Positions 16,539 to 24,606 of a stretch of 64,000 nt of DNA are shown one piece after another (position 1 is the first letter of the stretch; every line of letters begins with the position of its first letter). Where the stretch lies: contig NZ_JAHRED010000004.1 of assembly GCF_019084045.1 (NCBI RefSeq), positions 62,001 to 126,000 on the forward strand, in the 5' to 3' direction. The translations under genes and the position numbers were made by a program. The DNA comes from Paeniglutamicibacter quisquiliarum (GTDB taxonomy: Bacteria; Actinomycetota; Actinomycetes; Actinomycetales; Micrococcaceae). The notes under the pieces were generated by a model that searched no databases, was not told where the DNA came from, and worked only from the letters and a program-made list of their open reading frames with translations.

Positions 16539-18116
16539 CTAGAGGAAGAGCGGCAGGCCCATGGCCGGCCAGATCCAGAGGGCGAAGACCAGCACCAGGG
16601 CGACCATGACCGGGCCCAGCACTGCGCTGAGCCGCAGCAGGTCCGCGGGTTCGTAGGTCGTTACTCCCTCGATGTCGGAGAACAGGTTGACGGGCTTCGC
16701 ACTGCTGGTCAGCGTGTGGCAGAAGCCGGCCGCGGCGGTGGAGGCGAAGGCGATCGCGACCGCGTTGACCCCCAGGCCCGGGGCCAGGGAGACGACCAGC
16801 GGGATCAGCACCGCGGAGCGGGCCGAGCGCGACTGGATGACCAGGTGCGCAGCTGCGGACATGGACACCACCAGCACGGTGAACAACCACGGTGCTGCGG
16901 CGCCCAGCGAGTCGACCGGGCCCAGCACGCTGCGCGCCAGCCAGGCCGCCGCCCCGGTGCCGACCAGCGCGGTGCCCAGGGTCAGCGTGGCGGCCATGAA
17001 GATGAGCATCGACCAGGGCACTGCCTTCAGCGCCTTGGCCAGGGGCACGGAGCCGAAGCCCGGGCTGGCCACCAGCAGCGAGCCGAGCAAGGCTACGATG
17101 GCGGGGTGCAGGTGGTGCAGCGGCTCGGTGCACCAGAGGACCACGACGCCGCAGACCAGCAGGGCCGCACGGGACTGGGCGACCGTCAGCGGCCCGGACA
17201 GCGGAACCGGCGAGTGTTCCTGCAGCTGCCCGATGCCCACGGCCAGTGGCAGCCGCCGGTCCGCGGGCCGGGTGAAGAGCCGGAGCACCAGCTCGGCACA
17301 CAGGTGCGAGGAGACGAAGGCCAGCGGCAGCCCGTAGAGCAGCCACCCGGCGAAGGAGAAGCCCTCATACCCGGAGGCGGTGAGGATCTGGCTGGTGATC
17401 AGGTGTGCCCCGGCGCCCAGGTAGGAGGCGACCGCGGAGAGCAGGATGACCGAGGGGAACACCAGGGAGAGGGCCAGCACCACCCGGCGGCGCTCGTGCA
17501 GGGCGCGGGCCAGGGCGATGAACACCGGGATGGCCAGGGCCGCCCGGCCGGAGGTGGAGGGCACCGCGAACGCGGTGGCGACCAGCACCCCGGTCGTGAG
17601 GTGGACCAGCTGGCGGGGGCTGCGGGCACCGGCAACGATGTAGGCGGCCGCCCGCGTGGCCAGACCGGTGGCGGTGATCCCCGCGGCAATCACGAACGCC
17701 GCCAGCAGCAGCCAGATGGTGTCCTCGCCGAGCGAGGCGAAAAGCACGTCCTCGGGCAGCACTCCCATCAGCACCAGCACCAGTGCGGCACCGAGCGCGA
17801 CGTAGGTGTCGCCGACCGGGGAAAAGATCCACAGCCAGATCGCGACGGCGAAGACCGCCAGCGTCAGCGCGCCCTGGGCCGGCAGCGCGTTTCCGGCCCC
17901 GGCGGCCGGGCCGAAGGCGCTGACGGCGCACCATATCAGGAAGACGGCCAGCAGCGCGGCGGCGAGCAGGCCAGCGATCCGGTGGCGGTTCCAGCGCATG
18001 GGCCGGGGGCGGGCCGCGGGGGCCGACTCCGGTGAGGCCGGGGCTGCCGTTGCATGGCGGAACCGGGCCGGGGCGGCGGTGCCGGCCCGGGTCTCGGCGG
18101 TGTCGGTGGATTTCAT
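16539..18116 (-). CDS. SLC13/DASS-family anion permease
   Basis: A 525-residue membrane protein with about a dozen hydrophobic segments after a ~40-residue basic N-terminus. It has duplicated re-entrant-type segments with P-S-T-S-G-R-A-A-L-A-I-P and V-I-Q-S-R-S-A-R-S-A-V-L-I-P, which stand where DASS transporters place S-N-T motifs for substrate and sodium binding. Here the S-N-T form itself is not kept, so the substrate may differ from succinate or citrate. It overlaps the upstream kinase gene by four bases (ATGA) and precedes glycerate kinase by 46 bases. This suggests glycerate or another small acid as cargo. Confidence 0.87.
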   Translation of the reverse strand: MKSTDTAETRAGTAAPARFRHATAAPASPESAPAARPRPMRWNRHRIAGLLAAALLAVFLIWCAVSAFGPAAGAGNALPAQGALTLAVFAVAIWLWIFSPVGDTYVALGAALVLVLMGVLPEDVLFASLGEDTIWLLLAAFVIAAGITATGLATRAAAYIVAGARSPRQLVHLTTGVLVATAFAVPSTSGRAALAIPVFIALARALHERRRVVLALSLVFPSVILLSAVASYLGAGAHLITSQILTASGYEGFSFAGWLLYGLPLAFVSSHLCAELVLRLFTRPADRRLPLAVGIGQLQEHSPVPLSGPLTVAQSRAALLVCGVVVLWCTEPLHHLHPAIVALLGSLLVASPGFGSVPLAKALKAVPWSMLIFMAATLTLGTALVGTGAAAWLARSVLGPVDSLGAAAPWLFTVLVVSMSAAAHLVIQSRSARSAVLIPLVVSLAPGLGVNAVAIAFASTAAAGFCHTLTSSAKPVNLFSDIEGVTTYEPADLLRLSAVLGPVMVALVLVFALWIWPAMGLPLFL

Positions 18117-19636
18117 GATTCCTCCCCCAGCGTGGTGGCGATCCGGTCGGCGAACGCGTCGTCGGCGCCGCGGGCGGGCACCAGGGCGTCGAGGGGCACG
18201 GTGAGCCCGAAGCGGGTCTGGGCCCCGTCCCCGGATTCGACCCAGGCGATGCCCCGGTGGGCCTCGGCAACGGCCTTGACCACGGCCAGGCCAAGGCCCA
18301 TGCCGGGGTCCGTGCCCTCGGTGCTGCGGTAGCTTTCAAGCAGCGCGCGGGCCCGCTCGGGGTCCAGCGGCGGGCCCGGATTGGCGACCCAGAAGCTGGC
18401 GGCCCCGTCGGCGACCGAGGATCCGATGCCGATGGTGTCCCCCGGGGAAGTGTGCGCCACGGCGTTGTCAACGAGCTGGCGCACCGCATCGGCGATGCGG
18501 GCGGCATCCAGCCACGCCTCGGCCCGGCCCGTCTCCTCGATCCGGAAGTGCCTCCCGGGGTGGGCGCCGGGCGTGGACGCCTCGGCGGCAACGTCAGCGG
18601 TCACCTCTGAGACCGGGACGCGGGCTGGCTTCACGAAGCCCGGATTCCCGCTTTGGGCCAGCACGTCGAGGTCTGCGAGCGTTTGTCCCATCCGGGCGAT
18701 CAGCTGCTGGGCGCCGCAGGCGATGCGGGCGCGATCGGCCCCCGGCATATCCCCGTCGACCAGGTCCCGCAGTGCCGCGGCAAGCAGGCGCTGGGGTTCG
18801 TTGAGGTGTTCGCGGGCCTCGGCGATGAAGTGGCGCTGCGCCAGGTGCGAGCCCTCGATGCGGTCGAGCATGGCGTTGAGCGTCTCGGCCAGACGGGCCA
18901 GGTCGTCCCTGCCCTGAACCGGGATGCGCGCGGAGAGGTCGTGGGCGGTGATTGACTCGGCGGTTTCACGCACGGTGCGGATTGGCCGCATGATCTGCCG
19001 GGCGACCAGCCAGGCGATCCCGGCGGTCAGCGCCAGCCCGCCCACCGCGACGCCGAAGAGCAGCACTGCCTGCCGGTTTGCCTCTTCCTGCGCTGCCCCG
19101 GTGAACTGGGCGACAAGAAGGTGCGCCCGGCGTTCCGGCGCGATGGTGGCCGGTTCGCCGGCGGCAACGGCCTCGGCCTTGCCCCAGCGCACCGTCCCGT
19201 GGGCACTTTCGTAGACCCCGGCGGTCCGCGCATCGCGCAGGATCCGGTCCACCAGGGCGGCGTCGCCGGCCAGGATGTCGCCGGAGCCATCGGCCAGGCC
19301 CTGCGCGGCCAGCACCCTGCCGCCGGCCACCCCGACGATCGCCTCGCCGGCCAGCGGCTGCTGCCGGGCAAGATAGCGCTCCATCAGCGCTTCCATCGAG
19401 GTGAAGGGCCGCGCGGTGCGCGGGTCCAGTCCCTCGGCGGCGAAGGTGCGAAATTCCTCGATTTCCTGCACGACTCCCACGTTGGCGGCCTCGGCAACCT
19501 GTCCCGACATGACCGAGCGCATGGTCACGGTGACCGCGAGCAGTGCCAGGGCGGTGGTCAGCACGATCCAGCCAACGATCCTCCAGCGCGCCGACACGGC
19601 CGAACCCTGCCGCTCCAGGTTCTCAGTCATCGCCAT
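18113..19636 (-). CDS. Membrane sensor histidine kinase with an atypical H-box
   Basis: A 507-residue kinase. Helix 1 is near residues 20-42, an extracytoplasmic sensor near 43-190 and helix 2 near 193-213, followed by a HAMP linker (R-P-I-R-T-V-R-E-T-A). The dimerisation region reads H-F-I-A-E-A-R-E-H-L-N-E-P-Q. His277 is present, but the canonical H-E-L-R-T-P is replaced by a shorter H-L-N-E-P. The ATPase keeps an N-box (V-D-N-A-V-A-H-T) and G-M-G-L-G-L, whereas the usual D-x-G box is N-P-G-P-P. No response regulator lies next to it. It overlaps the small secreted-protein gene upstream by 14 bases and the transporter downstream by 4. Confidence 0.85.
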   Translation of the reverse strand: MAMTENLERQGSAVSARWRIVGWIVLTTALALLAVTVTMRSVMSGQVAEAANVGVVQEIEEFRTFAAEGLDPRTARPFTSMEALMERYLARQQPLAGEAIVGVAGGRVLAAQGLADGSGDILAGDAALVDRILRDARTAGVYESAHGTVRWGKAEAVAAGEPATIAPERRAHLLVAQFTGAAQEEANRQAVLLFGVAVGGLALTAGIAWLVARQIMRPIRTVRETAESITAHDLSARIPVQGRDDLARLAETLNAMLDRIEGSHLAQRHFIAEAREHLNEPQRLLAAALRDLVDGDMPGADRARIACGAQQLIARMGQTLADLDVLAQSGNPGFVKPARVPVSEVTADVAAEASTPGAHPGRHFRIEETGRAEAWLDAARIADAVRQLVDNAVAHTSPGDTIGIGSSVADGAASFWVANPGPPLDPERARALLESYRSTEGTDPGMGLGLAVVKAVAEAHRGIAWVESGDGAQTRFGLTVPLDALVPARGADDAFADRIATTLGEES

Positions 19637-19814
19637 GCTCGTGCCCCCTGGACTGGGCCGGAGCGGTCGAGGTCGGCGGGGATGCCAGCTCGACGACGAT
19701 GGGATGCTGATGTGGCAGCGGAGGGTTGGCGGTGTTGGCCAGCGCTTGGCTGGCGGTCGCCAGTCCGGCCGGAACGGCCAGGACGACGAGCAGGAGAAGA
19801 ATGCGGCGGATCAT
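19623..19814 (-). CDS. Small secreted His-rich peptide, first gene of the glycerate operon
   Basis: A 63-residue protein with a clear signal peptide (M-I-R-R-I-L-L-L-L-V-V-L-A, cleavage near A-N-T-A-N). The short mature part has two histidine clusters (H-Q-H, and H-E-H-G-D-D at the end). Its 3' end overlaps the sensor kinase start by 14 bases, implying coupled translation. A secreted partner that modulates the kinase, or a metal-binding peptide, is my inference from context and composition only. Confidence 0.65.
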   Translation of the reverse strand: MIRRILLLLVVLAVPAGLATASQALANTANPPLPHQHPIVVELASPPTSTAPAQSRGHEHGDD

Positions 19815-19838
19815 GCTCCCAACATTAGAAATGCCTTG

Positions 19839-19877
19839 TGAGAGCAGGATGATGTAGCTGTGAGAGGCAAATGAGAG
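19839..19877 (-). promoter_or_regulatory. Four 11-bp-spaced direct repeats, OmpR/PhoB-type box
   Basis: TGAGAG at 19839, 19861 and 19872, with a weaker TGATGT at 19850, gives exact 11-base spacing. The array ends about 25 bases upstream of the small secreted-protein gene. Direct repeats at one helical turn are the typical footprint of OmpR-family regulators. Confidence 0.6.
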
Positions 19878-19883
19878 CGGTGC

Positions 19884-19927
19884 GGGGTCCCACCGGGGCG
19901 CTCCGGGTGGCGTGCCGGTGGGACCCC
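19884..19927. other. 13-bp inverted repeat in the divergent intergenic region
   Basis: GGGGTCCCACCGG at 19884-19896 pairs perfectly with 19915-19927. It has no T-run and lies between two divergent genes, so it may be a leader hairpin of the kinase gene at 20054. Confidence 0.4.
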
Positions 19928-20053
19928 TCCGTCGCGGAAACGGCGTCCATTCACAGGCAACGCACAGTGCGGGGTTGGCATCGATTCGTCCGGCCCGGCC
20001 GTTGAACCGGGTAGAGAACCCGGCCAACCGACCCCTGGAGCCCATTGCCAGCC

Positions 20054-20707
20054 ATGTCCCCCGCAACGACCACGACAACCGACACGCTACCGAATCCGCG
20101 TCATGCCGATGCCCACGCGAACGAACGGTCGCGCCCCCGGACCGTGGTGTTGCTGGGTATCGACGGGGCGGGCAAGACCACGGTCGGGACAACGCTCGCG
20201 GCCGAACTACAGGCATCCGGGACGCAGGCGCAACTACTACGCAACCCGGCCGGACGCCGCTGGATGTCACGCGTGGCCGGACGCTTCGGAACCGCACTGA
20301 CGCCGGCGTGGGCAGATCGCCTGGAGTCGGTTGTGCGCCTGGCCAACGTCCTGGCCTCCCACGCCCGGGCCTCGGGATTTGCCGGCACCACCGTCATGGA
20401 TCGCCACGTGGCGTGCCAGCTGGTGCTGCGCTCGGTCCGCGGACTGCCCCAGGGGGTCCTGCTGCCGTGGCTGCTCTCCCGACTGCCGGAACCGGATGCG
20501 GTCATCCTGATTGATGTCCCCGCCGAGGTCGCCCACGCCAGGATCCTTGCGCGCGGGGAGGACAGCGAAACCCTTTCCTATTTGCGGTCGGCGCGCGAGG
20601 CTTATCTGGAGATTGCGTTGGCCAGGGGCTGGCATATCATCGACGGCACCGGTACGCCGCGGCAGGTGGCCGCCAAAACGCGGCGGGCCGCCACAGGCAA
20701 CGACTGA
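20054..20707 (+). CDS. Thymidylate-kinase-like P-loop kinase
   Basis: About 217 residues after a ~25-residue Thr-rich N-terminus. It has a Walker A loop L-L-G-I-D-G-A-G-K-T-T, a D-R-H-V-A-C-Q segment like the substrate-binding D-R of dTMP kinases, I-L-I-D-V-P-A-E-V-A (Walker B region) and a lid-like A-R-G-E-D. It is similar to thymidylate kinases but diverged at the nucleobase pocket, so the true substrate is unclear. ATG 20054 is used; a TTG at 20045 lies at a better distance from GGAG. It is divergent from the glycerate operon. Confidence 0.7.
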   Translation: MSPATTTTTDTLPNPRHADAHANERSRPRTVVLLGIDGAGKTTVGTTLAAELQASGTQAQLLRNPAGRRWMSRVAGRFGTALTPAWADRLESVVRLANVLASHARASGFAGTTVMDRHVACQLVLRSVRGLPQGVLLPWLLSRLPEPDAVILIDVPAEVAHARILARGEDSETLSYLRSAREAYLEIALARGWHIIDGTGTPRQVAAKTRRAATGND

Positions 20708-20917
20708 GACCGCTTCACCGGCCGCACCCCGGCATGGACGGGCCCTAGCGGCCCCGGGGGCATTGCTTCCCTCAGAACATGCACGAATGGCATGGCGCCC
20801 GCCTGCCTGTTTGCCCATCAACAAATGGCAGGTTCTTGCCGTCCCTCGAATATCGCCGGCTTCTTCGGCGTCTTCCACCCGCGCCGGTGGCATTTTTCGT
20901 TTAACGGCCTCGATTGG

Positions 20918-20963
20918 TGTGCGCGATGCCACAAATTTAGATTTCGCGAAGAAACGCAAATCT
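20918..20963. promoter_or_regulatory. Regulatory elements upstream of aceA
   Basis: TGTG-N8-CACA at 20918-20933 fits a relaxed CRP/GlxR site. An imperfect inverted repeat follows at 20939-20963 (AGATTTCGCG against CGCAAATCT). Both lie 135-180 bases before aceA. The rest of 20708-21099 has no gene that I can support. Confidence 0.4.
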
Positions 20964-21099
20964 TTCCATCAATACCCTCTAGCTGGCTCTGGAAAAGTGC
21001 GGAAATGTAGTTCCTACGCAGAAAGAACGCCGGAACAACCTACCGGGATCACGAAGACGATCCAGGCCCGGCAACCGGCAATCCAGCAAGGAGAAGGCA

Positions 21100-22401
21100 A
21101 TGACCGAGCAAAACTCAACCGAGAACCGCATCGCAGCAATCGAAGAGGATTGGGCAAGCAACCCGCGATGGTCCGGCACCACTCGTGATTACTCGGCAGC
21201 CGACGTCGTCAAGCTCCAGGGCTCCGTGCAGGAAGAGCACACTCTGGCCAAGCGCGGCTCGCAGAAGCTCTGGAAGCAGCTCACCGAGGAAGCGCCGTCC
21301 GGCGGATACACCAACGCATTGGGCGCCCTGACCGGCAACCAGGCAGTGCAGCAGGTCAAGGCCGGCCTCCGCGCCATCTACCTTTCCGGCTGGCAGGTCG
21401 CCGCAGACGCCAACCTCTCCGGCCAGACCTACCCGGACCAGTCCCTCTACCCGGCCAACTCGGTTCCGCAGGTGGTGCGCCGCATCAACAACGCACTGCT
21501 TCGCGCCGACCAGATCGAGCACGCAGAGGGCATCAAGTCCGTCGAGGATTGGCTCGTCCCGATCGTGGCCGACGCGGAAGCCGGTTTCGGCGGCCCGCTG
21601 AACGCCTACGAATTGATGAAGTCGATGATTTCCTCCGGCGCCTCCGGCGTCCACTGGGAAGACCAGCTCGCTTCGGAAAAGAAGTGCGGCCACCTCGGCG
21701 GCAAGGTCCTCATTCCGACCCAGCAGCACGTTCGCACCCTGAACGCCGCCCGCCTGGCAGCCGACGTCGCCGGCACCCCGTCGGTCGTCATCGCCCGCAC
21801 CGACGCCGAGGCAGCCACCCTGATCACCTCGGACGTCGATGACCGCGACAAGCCGTTCATCACCGGCGAGCGCACTGCCGAAGGCTTCTACAAGGTCACC
21901 AACGGCATCGAACCGTGCATCGCCCGGGCCAAGGCCTACGCACCGTACTCCGACCTCATCTGGATGGAGACCGGGACCCCGGACCTGGAACTGGCCCGTA
22001 AGTTCGCCGAGGCGGTCAAGGCCGACTTCCCGGACCAGATGCTTTCCTACAACTGCTCACCTTCCTTCAACTGGAAGAAGCACCTGGACGATGCAACGAT
22101 CGCCAAGTTCCAGCGCGAACTCGGCGCCATGGGCTTCACCTTCCAGTTCATCACCCTCGCCGGCTTCCACGCCCTGAACCACTCGATGTTCAACCTCGCC
22201 CACGGCTATGCCCGTGACGGCATGAGCGCCTACGTCGAACTCCAGGAAGCGGAATTCGCCTCCGAGGCACGCGGCTACACGGCCACCAAGCACCAGCGCG
22301 AAGTCGGCACCGGCTACTTCGACGACATCGCCACCGTGCTGAACCCGAACGCCTCGACCCTGGCCCTGGCCGGATCCACCGAAGCCGGACAGTTCCACTA
22401 G
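21100..22401 (+). CDS. aceA: Isocitrate lyase
   Basis: A 433-residue full-length enzyme splitting isocitrate into glyoxylate and succinate, the first step of the glyoxylate shunt in the cytosol. The catalytic loop K-K-C-G-H-L-G-G-K is at residues 194-202 with Cys196 as the catalytic base. Other active-site segments are S-G-W-Q-V-A-A-D (96-103), H-W-E-D-Q-L and Y-N-C-S-P-S-F-N-W. The start has a strong AAGGAGAAGG site. A terminator and then aceB follow, so the two shunt enzymes are adjacent but probably partly separate transcripts. Growth on acetate, fatty acids or C1/C2-yielding substrates would need it. Confidence 0.97.
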   Translation: MTEQNSTENRIAAIEEDWASNPRWSGTTRDYSAADVVKLQGSVQEEHTLAKRGSQKLWKQLTEEAPSGGYTNALGALTGNQAVQQVKAGLRAIYLSGWQVAADANLSGQTYPDQSLYPANSVPQVVRRINNALLRADQIEHAEGIKSVEDWLVPIVADAEAGFGGPLNAYELMKSMISSGASGVHWEDQLASEKKCGHLGGKVLIPTQQHVRTLNAARLAADVAGTPSVVIARTDAEAATLITSDVDDRDKPFITGERTAEGFYKVTNGIEPCIARAKAYAPYSDLIWMETGTPDLELARKFAEAVKADFPDQMLSYNCSPSFNWKKHLDDATIAKFQRELGAMGFTFQFITLAGFHALNHSMFNLAHGYARDGMSAYVELQEAEFASEARGYTATKHQREVGTGYFDDIATVLNPNASTLALAGSTEAGQFH

Positions 22402-22431
22402 ATATCCCCGGGCGGTTTCCCGCCCTCGGCA

Positions 22432-22467
22432 CCGGTGGGGCCGACCAACCACGGTCGGCCCCACCGG
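22432..22467 (+). terminator. Terminator between aceA and aceB
   Basis: A perfect 15-bp G+C-rich stem (22432-22446 with 22453-22467) with a 6-base loop and no T-run. It may attenuate rather than stop transcription. Confidence 0.65.
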
Positions 22468-22546
22468 GCCACACCCCGCCTTGGCCCACCGGCATCAAGG
22501 CACACTTCCCACCCACACACTTTTGATTCAAGAAGGAGTCACAGCC

Positions 22547-24184
22547 ATGAACGATCCAATCACCCTGAACGGTATTACTTTGGTCGCTGCCCCAGTCCGC
22601 CGGCAGGAAGAGATCCTCACGCCCCAGGCGCTGGACTTCTTGGCGCAGCTCCACAAGGCCTTCGACGGACGCCGTGCGGAACTCATGCAGACCCGCCAGC
22701 TCAACCGCGCGCGGATCGCCAACGGCTCGGACCCGAAGTTCCGCCCGGAGACCAAGTCCATCCGCGACGACGCGTCCTGGAAGGTTGCACCCATCGCCCC
22801 CGGGCTGGAGGACCGCCGCGTGGAAATCACCGGCCCCACCGACCGCAAGATGGCCATCAACGCCCTGAACTCCGGCGCCAAGGTCTGGCTGGCCGACCTC
22901 GAGGACTCCTCCACGCCCACCTGGTCCAACGTCATCAACGGTCAGCTGAACCTGCGCGCGGTGCTGGACCGCGCCATCGATTTCACCTCTCCCGAGGGCA
23001 AGGAATACAAGCTGTCCGGTGAGAAGCTCACCGACCTGCCCACCATCGTGGTCCGCCCGCGCGGTTGGCACCTGCCGGAGAAGAACCTCCTGGTTGCCGG
23101 CAAGCCGGTCTCCGGTGCGTTGGTCGACTTCGGACTGCACTTCTTCCACAACGCCCAGCGCCTGATCTCCCAGGGCCGCGGACCGTACTTCTACCTGCCG
23201 AAGATCGAAAACCACCTGGAGGCGCGCCTCTGGAACGACGTCTTCGTCCTGGCGCAGGACCTGGTGGGCATCCCGCAGGGCACCATCCGCGCCACGGTGC
23301 TCATCGAGACCATTACCGCTGCCTTCGAAATGGAGGAGATCCTCTACGAGCTGCGCGATCACGCCTCCGGGCTGAACGCCGGCCGCTGGGACTACATCTT
23401 CTCCATCATCAAGAACTTCCGCTCCCGCGGCCCGCGCTTCGTGCTCCCGGATCGCGGCATGGTGACCATGACGGCCCCGTTCATGCGCTCCTACACCGAG
23501 CAGCTGGTCCGTGCCTGCCACCGACGCGGCGCCATGGCCATCGGCGGCATGGCTGCCTTCATCCCCAACCGCAAGGACGAGGCAATCAACGCGGTGGCCT
23601 TCGAGAAGGTCCGCGCCGACAAGACCCGTGAGGCCAACGACGGCTTCGACGGCTCGTGGGTGGCACACCCGGACCTGGTTCCGGTGGCCCGCGAGGTCTT
23701 CGACTCGGTCCTGGGCCGCAACCCCAACCAGCGTGAGCGGACCCGCGAGGACGTCATCCCCGACGACAAGGAGCTGCTGAACATCGCCGGCACCGAGGGC
23801 AAGATCACCGAGGACGGCATCCGCAACAACATCGAGGTAGGCATCCGCTACATGGAAGCCTGGCTGCGCGGCAACGGCGCCGTGGCCATACACAACCTCA
23901 TGGAGGATGCCGCGACCGCCGAGATCTCGCGTTCGCAAATCTGGCAGTGGATCCAACAGGCAGCCATTACCGACACCGGTGAACTGGTTTCCCGCTCCTG
24001 GGTCGAGTCGATGACCGAGGAGGAATTCGAGAAGCTCTCCCGCTTCGAGGGTGACCGCTTCGAGGATGCCCGCGAGATCTTCGAGGCATGCGCCCTGCGT
24101 GAGGATTTCCCGACCTTCCTCACCGTCCAGGCGTACAACCGCTACCTGCGCGAGGCCAAGTCACTGGAAAAGGCCGCAGCGTAA
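22547..24184 (+). CDS. aceB: Malate synthase A
   Basis: A 545-residue malate synthase of the A isoform, condensing glyoxylate with acetyl-CoA to malate. Recognisable segments include A-V-L-D-R-A-I-D-F, T-I-V-V-R-P-R-G-W-H-L, the R-G-P-Y-F-Y-L-P-K-I-E region with I-E-T-I-T-A-A-F-E-M, the G-L-N-A-G-R-W-D-Y strand and S-R-S-Q-I-W-Q-W near the C-terminus. AGGAG precedes the ATG at 22547. It lies downstream of aceA, completing the shunt. The last nine codons belong to the first copy of a 125-bp tandem duplication that extends past the stop. Confidence 0.97.
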   Translation: MNDPITLNGITLVAAPVRRQEEILTPQALDFLAQLHKAFDGRRAELMQTRQLNRARIANGSDPKFRPETKSIRDDASWKVAPIAPGLEDRRVEITGPTDRKMAINALNSGAKVWLADLEDSSTPTWSNVINGQLNLRAVLDRAIDFTSPEGKEYKLSGEKLTDLPTIVVRPRGWHLPEKNLLVAGKPVSGALVDFGLHFFHNAQRLISQGRGPYFYLPKIENHLEARLWNDVFVLAQDLVGIPQGTIRATVLIETITAAFEMEEILYELRDHASGLNAGRWDYIFSIIKNFRSRGPRFVLPDRGMVTMTAPFMRSYTEQLVRACHRRGAMAIGGMAAFIPNRKDEAINAVAFEKVRADKTREANDGFDGSWVAHPDLVPVAREVFDSVLGRNPNQRERTREDVIPDDKELLNIAGTEGKITEDGIRNNIEVGIRYMEAWLRGNGAVAIHNLMEDAATAEISRSQIWQWIQQAAITDTGELVSRSWVESMTEEEFEKLSRFEGDRFEDAREIFEACALREDFPTFLTVQAYNRYLREAKSLEKAAA

Positions 24185-24406
24185 CTGATCTTCGGTGGCG
24201 GGGTCGAGGGGCCAGCGCAATGACGCGACCACCCCTTGGATCCCGCCACCAGGAATCAACCACATGGATTTCGACCTTCCCCAAGTCAACGGAGAAGGCC
24301 ACCGAATAATTGATCTTCGGTGACGGGGTCGAGGGGCCAGCGCAATGACGCGACCACCCCTTGGATCCCGCCACCAAGAATCAACCTCACAGACTTCGAT
24401 CGTCCC
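24157..24406. repeat. 125-bp tandem duplication spanning the aceB stop
   Basis: Copy 1 (24157-24281) starts inside the aceB 3' end and copy 2 (24282-24406) follows without a gap. The central 76 bases (24186-24261 and 24311-24386) differ at only two positions, while the outer parts are clearly more diverged. Each centre can fold through GGTGGCGGG (GGTGACGGG in copy 2) pairing with CCCGCCACC. Copy 2 even keeps a degenerate version of the aceB tail (K-S-x-E-K-A-x-x-stop). Confidence 0.85.
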
Positions 24407-24446
24407 CACCGGCAGAGCTGTCTCAGGCGGGGACGATCGTTATTTA
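24397..24446 (+). terminator. Terminator downstream of aceB
   Basis: CGATCGTCCCC (24397-24407) pairs perfectly with 24429-24439 and is followed by TTATTTA. It overlaps the end of the tandem repeat. Confidence 0.75.
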
Positions 24447-24533
24447 ATGTCGCGGCCATCCAAAAGTGGTTCATCCCTCCCCCTGTTGTCGGCAATGGCA
24501 CCGCTGCCGACGTCGCCAAATGCCGAATTCGGC

Positions 24534-24548
24534 TCGTTCGACGAACGA
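24534..24548. promoter_or_regulatory. 15-bp operator and -10 box before the MFS exporter
   Basis: TCGTTCG-A-CGAACGA is a perfect dyad of MarR-type size. It overlaps a GATAAT -10-like hexamer at 24546-24551 and ends 58 bases before the GTG start. The same pattern recurs at 35490-35504. Confidence 0.6.
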
Positions 24549-24606
24549 TAATGGGAGATGGGTCCGCCTCGGGGCCGGACGCAGTAGAACCCCCAAAAGG
24601 AGCCAG

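Noticed and set aside
24157-24406. CRISPR array or insertion sequence
   Set aside because: Only two contiguous copies with no spacers, no transposase and no target-site duplication. It is a simple tandem duplication starting inside aceB.
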